Assembly: GCA_964432205.1 (NCBI GenBank)
Contig: CAYSMK010000001.1
Coordinates: forward strand, 1-64,000
Reading direction: 5' to 3'
Source of the DNA: Geomobilibacter sp964432205
Lineage (GTDB): Bacteria > Desulfobacterota > Desulfuromonadia > Geobacterales > DSM-12255
DNA length: 64,000 bases
Below are positions 59,529 to 64,000 of this stretch, one piece after another. The notes under the pieces are model-generated. The model searched no databases and had not been told where the DNA came from. It was given only the letters and a program-made list of their open reading frames with translations. Each line of letters starts with the position of its first letter. The stretch's first letter is position 1. The translations under genes and the position numbers were made by a program.

Positions 59529-61460
59529 TCAACCTTTCCTGTTCAGTAGAATGTCGCCCGCGTCGCTGATGACGAAACTCCAGCCATCCAGCACCCGGCA
59601 GGTAAAGAAGTCTTCTTCGATGATGGCGGGCCCCGTGCCGTGGTCGCCGGCTCTCATCTGGTTGAGGTTGTACACCGGGACTTCGATCCGTCCCTTTCCC
59701 TTGACCAAGAGGGTCCGGTTACTGTGCACGGTCGCGCTTTCGCCCTGCCTGAACTTGGCCTCGCACTCCCTTTCCGTGCGCAGCTCCTTGACGGCACCCA
59801 GTTCGACCTCCACATGATCGGCCTTCTTGAAGGCCTCGGGTACCACCTCATCCGTCAGAATCCGGCTGATCTCCTTGCCGCCCACAGTGGCCACCAGGCG
59901 TACCCGCACCTCAAAGCTCCCGTCGTCGAACCCTTCGGCGTACATGTCGCGGCTGGCCTTCCCCTTGAGCCCCGCGATGGCATCTTTCAGCTTGGCGTCA
60001 TCGAGACCATGGATGGTGGCGACGTAATGCTGGGAGATGTCGCACTCACCGATGCCGTAGGCACTGAAGACCGCAGCCATTTTCGGCACAGCAACGGTCT
60101 CGATACCGGCCTTCTCGGCGACACCGCAGGCATTCAATGGTCCGGCCCCGCCGAACGCGAGCAGGATGGTGTCTTTGGAGATCACGGTTGAGCGGTGCAG
60201 TTCGATGGCGACCTTTTCCTCGTAGGCATGCTGCATCTGCTGCAGGGCATCCTCGAGACCGAGACCCAGCGGTGTGGCGATGTTCTGCTCCACTGCCGCC
60301 GCCGCCCGCTCGGGGTCCAGGGCCAGGTCGCCGCCGAAATAGGATCGCGGGTCGAGGATGCCGCACAAAAGGCTCGCATCGGTGATCGTCGCCTCCTTGC
60401 CGCCGCGGCCGAAGCAGGCGGGGCCGGGAACGGCACCGACGCTCTCGGGCCCGATCACGATCCGCCCTTCATGGGTACGGAAGATCGAACTGCCACCCAC
60501 ACCGGCGCTGATGATCTCGCACAGGGGGAAGGAAACGGCGATCCCTTCCACCTGCCCCCGCCGCTTCTCGGCCACGGTCCCATTCAGGTACTGGCCGATA
60601 TCGGTGGTGGTGCCGCCGATGTCGATGGCGACCACATCGCTGAACCCATACAACTGGGCAAACGACTTCATCCCTTCCATGCCGCCGCGCGGGCCGGAGC
60701 TGTAGGTCTTGATGGCAACGGACTTCGCCACCCGGGACGAGGCGCCGTCGTTGCGGAAGATCTGCAGGGGGTTCTTGGTGCGATAGCTCCGCAGGCGGTT
60801 CTCGGCGTTGTAGAGGAAGTTCTCCATGGCTGGATGCAGGAAGGAGTTGATCAGCGCCGTCCAGGTGCGACGCCCCAGATCGGGGTCGGCGCTCAGATCG
60901 CTGCCGTACAGGATCGGCACGGCGCCCAGGAGATGACGGGGGTACTTGCGCAGGGCAACCTTCTTGAAGGCCGTTTCGGCCTCGGCAAACTCCTTGCCGC
61001 CGAAGCTGACGACCAGCCTGTTGGCACCGGCCGCGGTGAGCTCGTTGATCGCCTTGACGATCAGATTGTCGCGGTCGTCGCGCTGCATCAGATCCTCAGC
61101 CAGCACTGCCACCCGGTTCCCCACCAGTGCGGCGTACAACTCGGGATCATGTTCCGCCAGACTGACCATGATGTCCTTGGTCGCGCCGTGAATGACCAGA
61201 CCGAGACGTGGCCCCTTGCGCTCGCAGATTGCGTTCGTGCCCTGGGTCGTTGAATAACGGATGAGATCGACCTCTTCCAGCAGGCGGGCAACGTTCGGCT
61301 CGCCGTAGATGACGCCTGAAGCCTTCTGCAGCCCTTCGAAGAAGCACTTGCTCAGGTCATAGGGGGTCGTAAGCACCTTGGTCTTGTTGACCAGCCCGTC
61401 AGTCAGGATGCAGATATCGGTAAGGGTCCCACCGTTATCGATGTTGATTTGTAATCCCAT
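59529..61460 (-). CDS. ketone carboxylase HyuA-type subunit (first gene of operon)
   Basis: A 643-residue HyuA-type ASKHA subunit (about 70 kDa), distinct from the 717-residue one. The N-terminal phosphate loop is DNGGTLTD (8-15), with the usual DIGGT changed to DNGGT; the second loop is canonical (IDIGGTTTDIGQ). STTQGTNAICERKGPRLGLV and GPACFGRGGKEATITDASLL follow. Two different HyuA-type subunits plus gamma and HyuB is the plan of the acetophenone carboxylase core, while acetone carboxylase of Xanthobacter has only one HyuA. It is the first gene after the -24/-12 promoter. Confidence 0.92.
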   Translation of the reverse strand: MGLQINIDNGGTLTDICILTDGLVNKTKVLTTPYDLSKCFFEGLQKASGVIYGEPNVARLLEEVDLIRYSTTQGTNAICERKGPRLGLVIHGATKDIMVSLAEHDPELYAALVGNRVAVLAEDLMQRDDRDNLIVKAINELTAAGANRLVVSFGGKEFAEAETAFKKVALRKYPRHLLGAVPILYGSDLSADPDLGRRTWTALINSFLHPAMENFLYNAENRLRSYRTKNPLQIFRNDGASSRVAKSVAIKTYSSGPRGGMEGMKSFAQLYGFSDVVAIDIGGTTTDIGQYLNGTVAEKRRGQVEGIAVSFPLCEIISAGVGGSSIFRTHEGRIVIGPESVGAVPGPACFGRGGKEATITDASLLCGILDPRSYFGGDLALDPERAAAAVEQNIATPLGLGLEDALQQMQHAYEEKVAIELHRSTVISKDTILLAFGGAGPLNACGVAEKAGIETVAVPKMAAVFSAYGIGECDISQHYVATIHGLDDAKLKDAIAGLKGKASRDMYAEGFDDGSFEVRVRLVATVGGKEISRILTDEVVPEAFKKADHVEVELGAVKELRTERECEAKFRQGESATVHSNRTLLVKGKGRIEVPVYNLNQMRAGDHGTGPAIIEEDFFTCRVLDGWSFVISDAGDILLNRKG

Positions 61461-61634
61461 GCTGCATTACCTCCCGCGTTCGATTTGCGTTATTAACAAT
61501 TGCGTTCACCCCTGGATTACCAACAGTTCTCTTGCTGTTATGAGTTCACCTCCCTCTGTGAATTCTGATCATGAAAGACGCCTCACCAACTACAAAAATT
61601 TACAAACATCGTTTTTCGTTTTTTCTTCACAAAT

Positions 61635-61650
61635 AGCACGCAGCATGCCA
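61635..61650 (-). promoter_or_regulatory. sigma-54 (-24/-12) promoter of the ketone carboxylase operon
   Basis: On the minus strand TGGCATGCTGCGTGCT has GG and GC exactly ten bases apart, a near-perfect TGGCATG -24 box and a GTGCT -12 box. Transcription would begin near 61624, leaving a leader of about 165 bases before the first gene. The divergent gene is a sigma-54 activator, which fits. Confidence 0.65.
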
Positions 61651-61771
61651 GCCGTTCATTAACCGCCCCCACCCACACGACAACTCTCCAATATTTAATA
61701 CTTTAATGTCTTGTGAGATACGCCAACACTTCTCATAATTCTAGAAAGGTATTTTGAAATTTATTGGGTTT

Positions 61772-61840
61772 TGTCTAACACCTGAGACTAAGGCTATCTC
61801 ATCCATGAGACTGTCTCAGATCTGAGACAATAATTGAGAC
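61772..61840. promoter_or_regulatory. cluster of TGAGAC/GTCTCA half-sites, probable activator binding sites
   Basis: TGTCTCAGATCTGAGACA (61812-61829) is a perfect 18-bp palindrome. Further TGAGAC copies stand at 61783, 61805 and 61835, and TGTCT at 61772. The cluster lies about 120-190 bases upstream of the -24 box, the usual distance for enhancers of sigma-54 activators. Confidence 0.65.
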
Positions 61841-62232
61841 AAGAGCGCCGTCCCGCAGAGATGCAAACCGGCAACATTCTGCAATGCCATTTTTCACCAG
61901 ACCAGTAAGCCGGGGACGGCATGTGTGCAATTGTGATGTAATATCAAAGCGATAAGCGAAGCGTGGGATCCGGGACATTCTTACGTTACGGCGAACAATG
62001 GAGGGATTTTCTTGCGGACACGTCGTTTGTTTATGGTTCTTGCATATGCTTGAGTATTACGCTTTTATTGTGCTACAGTTACAAACACGCACAAAAAACA
62101 TAGTTTTATCAAGACGGCATTAAATGGACTAACGCTAATTCTACTTTCCGGATGACACATTTTTCTCGCGTCGCACATGATAGGTGACAGGCTGATTACA
62201 GGCATCAGGAAGGCTTGAGAAGGAGGCATCCA
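61841..62232. other. upstream region of the activator gene
   Basis: About 390 bases with no recognisable gene; the frames here are short and unlike proteins. It must contain the activator's own promoter. AAGGAGG ends seven bases before ATG 62233. Confidence 0.45.
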
Positions 62233-64000
62233 ATGGCTCTTGTAAACCCATACATCACCTACCCGAAGGATCGCAAAAAGGTCCATAAGCTCAGGGACAA
62301 ATTTGAAGGTGGTCCTGTCGCCGACGAGCAGCTCGACCCTTACGAAAAGACTCTGATCACGGAGTGGATACGCTGCCGCAATCTCGGCATTGATCCGAAC
62401 ATGCATTCCGGCATCGTACTCGCCGAAGACGAATACAAAACAGCCCTCGCAAACAGTCGATTCATTTTCGAGAAATCCGAACCGATCCTGAACAAGGTAT
62501 CGAACATTCTCTCCGGAGTCCCCGGCATCCTCATACTGACCGATAGCACGGGCACCATCCTCTACATCATCGGCGACCCGTCCGTGCGCCTGCGGGCCGC
62601 CGAAAATTCAAGCCTCGTTGTCGGATCCCGCTGGCTCGAATCACTGGCGGGCACGAACGGCATCGGAACCGCCATTGCCCGAAAAGAGGCCGTACACGTT
62701 TACTCAAACGAGCACTTTTGCGAAGGTTGGCACCAGTGGTCGTGTGCGGCAACGCCGATCCTGGACCCCTTTACCGAGGAAATCCTCGGGGTCGTCGACT
62801 TCACGACCTTTGACAAGGACTACCGGGAGGACGCGGTCGGGCTCACCTATTCACTTTCCGGACACATCAAGGCCGAACTGCGGCTGCAGTTGGAACTTGA
62901 ACGGATGCAGTTGATCCATGGCTACTCCGACTATTCATCGAAGTACCCCTCTGATGGGATCATCGTTCTGGACAGAATGGGGCGTGTCGTCAGAAACAGT
63001 CCGGGGATTGTTCCCAGCGAATGCGATCTATACCTGAGATGCGAGAGCGACAAGGAGCCACCCAAGAAGGTAAAACAGATTTATCTGCCCGGTACGGAAA
63101 CGGAAATCGGCTCCTTGTTGGTAGTTCGGGGCAGGAGTTCCACCTTCACCTCGTTGCCGTCCGGTTCAGCCCGGATCAATTGTGTTGAAACGTTCGGTGA
63201 GTTCATAACCGCCAACGAGAACCTCAAGCAGATCATGGAGCGGGTCAAGAAAGTCATCCCCTCGGAAATCAACGTGCTCCTGATCGGAGAGACGGGAACC
63301 GGCAAGGAGATCGTCGCCAACTACATTCACACGCACAGCAAGCGTCACTCGGGGCCTTTCGTGGCGGTCAACTGCGGAGCGATCAGCAAGGAACTCTTCG
63401 AGAGCAAGTTTTTCGGCTATGAGCGCGGTGCCTTCACGGGGGCCGATCCCAGGGGGAGGAAGGGGCTTTTCGAGTGCGCCAACGGAGGAACGCTCTTTCT
63501 CGACGAGGTCGGAGAGATGCCTTTGGACATCCAGGCTGCCCTCTTGCGGGTACTGGAGACGGGTCGCTTCAACCAGGTGGGCTCTGACAAGGAGATTTCC
63601 ACAAACTGCAGGATCATCGCGGCAACAAACCGCTCCCTGTCCGAAGAGATCATGCGGGGAACCTTCAGGGCTGACCTCTATTTCAGGCTCGGTGTCGCAA
63701 AGTTCGATATCCCACCCCTGAGAGAACGGCCCGAGGATATCCCGGTGCTCATTCAACGCACCATGGAGTCGTTGTGCCGGAAGCACAGCGTGAAGCCATC
63801 GGCCATCACGCCGGAGGCGATGGAACTCCTTACCGGGTACAGCTGGCCGGGCAACGGGCGCGAAGTCAGGAACGTCATCGAGTCGGCGATGATTTGCGGT
63901 GGGGATACCATTTCCGATCAGGACCTGCCGATTAACATCAAACATTCTCAAAAGCAGCCTTCGGAGACGCTCCCGCGAACGGACAAGGACCAGTCCGCAG
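62233..64000 (+). CDS. sigma-54-dependent activator of the AcoR/AcxR kind (3' end outside window)
   Basis: The frame from ATG 62233 stays open to the window edge (589 residues). A GAF-like sensing region spans about 75-215 (GSRWLESLAGTNGIGTAIAR, HFCEGWHQWSCAATPILDP), typical of AcoR-type regulators. A short PAS-like part follows, then the AAA+ domain with GETGTGKE (352-359), GAFTGA (399-404) and GGTLFLDEVGEM. The DNA-binding end lies beyond the window. Family members sense acetoin, ketones or similar compounds and need RpoN. Divergent placement from the carboxylase operon makes it the likely regulator, with acetone or another ketone as inducer. Confidence 0.92.
   Translation, partial: MALVNPYITYPKDRKKVHKLRDKFEGGPVADEQLDPYEKTLITEWIRCRNLGIDPNMHSGIVLAEDEYKTALANSRFIFEKSEPILNKVSNILSGVPGILILTDSTGTILYIIGDPSVRLRAAENSSLVVGSRWLESLAGTNGIGTAIARKEAVHVYSNEHFCEGWHQWSCAATPILDPFTEEILGVVDFTTFDKDYREDAVGLTYSLSGHIKAELRLQLELERMQLIHGYSDYSSKYPSDGIIVLDRMGRVVRNSPGIVPSECDLYLRCESDKEPPKKVKQIYLPGTETEIGSLLVVRGRSSTFTSLPSGSARINCVETFGEFITANENLKQIMERVKKVIPSEINVLLIGETGTGKEIVANYIHTHSKRHSGPFVAVNCGAISKELFESKFFGYERGAFTGADPRGRKGLFECANGGTLFLDEVGEMPLDIQAALLRVLETGRFNQVGSDKEISTNCRIIAATNRSLSEEIMRGTFRADLYFRLGVAKFDIPPLRERPEDIPVLIQRTMESLCRKHSVKPSAITPEAMELLTGYSWPGNGREVRNVIESAMICGGDTISDQDLPINIKHSQKQPSETLPRTDKDQSA

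Noticed and set aside
59125..61460. Reading the first operon genes as hydantoinase or 5-oxoprolinase genes
   Set aside because: Hydantoinases and oxoprolinases do not carry the small CxxC subunit, and the CoA-transferase, thiolase and dehydrogenase neighbours point to ketone carboxylation.
46925..61460. Acetophenone as the natural substrate, suggested by the Apc-like gene order
   Set aside because: No benzoylacetate-CoA ligase or 1-phenylethanol dehydrogenase (SDR type) is present. The CoA-transferase is of the acetoacetate type and the dehydrogenase of the 2-propanol type. Not excluded, but less likely.

Overview
The window is GC-rich bacterial chromosome. Its gene families (PEP-CTERM protein, stand-alone B12 domain plus MeaB, OFA-type MFS carrier, MshEN/CheX proteins, many PAS and receiver kinases, sigma-54 control of catabolism) best fit an anaerobic Desulfuromonadota member of the Geobacter group. 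That placement is inferred from gene content only; no rRNA is present. The only RNA gene is an initiator tRNA-fMet at 27173-27249.

Layout. 1-9.5 kb: a PEP-CTERM protein, a lipoprotein, a calcium-type P-ATPase translationally coupled to an AMP-ligase/ACP/PlsC fusion, and a three-gene signalling set (MshEN-GAF, CheY, CheX). 9.6-11.6 kb: a decayed defence scar with an hsdS tail, an AAA ATPase, a frameshifted and truncated Fic gene, and a second Fic fragment on the opposite strand. 11.6-17.5 kb: DsbC, an L,D-transpeptidase and a B12/acyl-CoA cluster (two crotonases, CobO, a mutase B12 subunit, MeaB). 17.7-27 kb: a PpiD/SurA-like chaperone, PurC, a TatD-radical SAM fusion, two MFS carriers and a two-component pair. 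27.9-35.3 kb: a 14-repeat RCC1 protein and many small accessory genes. 35.4-39.3 kb: a partly AT-rich island with an HNH protein, two HEPN-like proteins and a PD-(D/E)XK nuclease fused to a primase-like tail; two gene 3' ends carry attC-like sites but no integrase is visible. 39.7-43.6 kb: a DNA-repair radical SAM pair and a PAS histidine kinase.

The centrepiece is 44.0-64.0 kb. A sigma-54 activator faces a minus-strand operon encoding a five-polypeptide ATP-dependent ketone carboxylase: HyuA-like, small zinc subunit, HyuA-like, HyuB-like and a fifth ~31 kDa protein. After it come a CobW metallochaperone, a 3-oxoacid CoA-transferase, a thiolase with an OB-fold DUF35 partner, a secondary-alcohol dehydrogenase, an outer-membrane channel and succinyl-CoA synthetase. 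Together they give a full route: 2-propanol to acetone to acetoacetate to acetoacetyl-CoA to two acetyl-CoA, with succinyl-CoA regenerated by SucCD. The carboxylase has the five-gene order known for acetophenone carboxylase, yet the neighbouring enzymes suit acetone or butanone. A -24/-12 promoter and a cluster of TGAGAC/GTCTCA half-sites lie in the divergent gap, and most of the larger gaps inside the operon hold strong inverted repeats.
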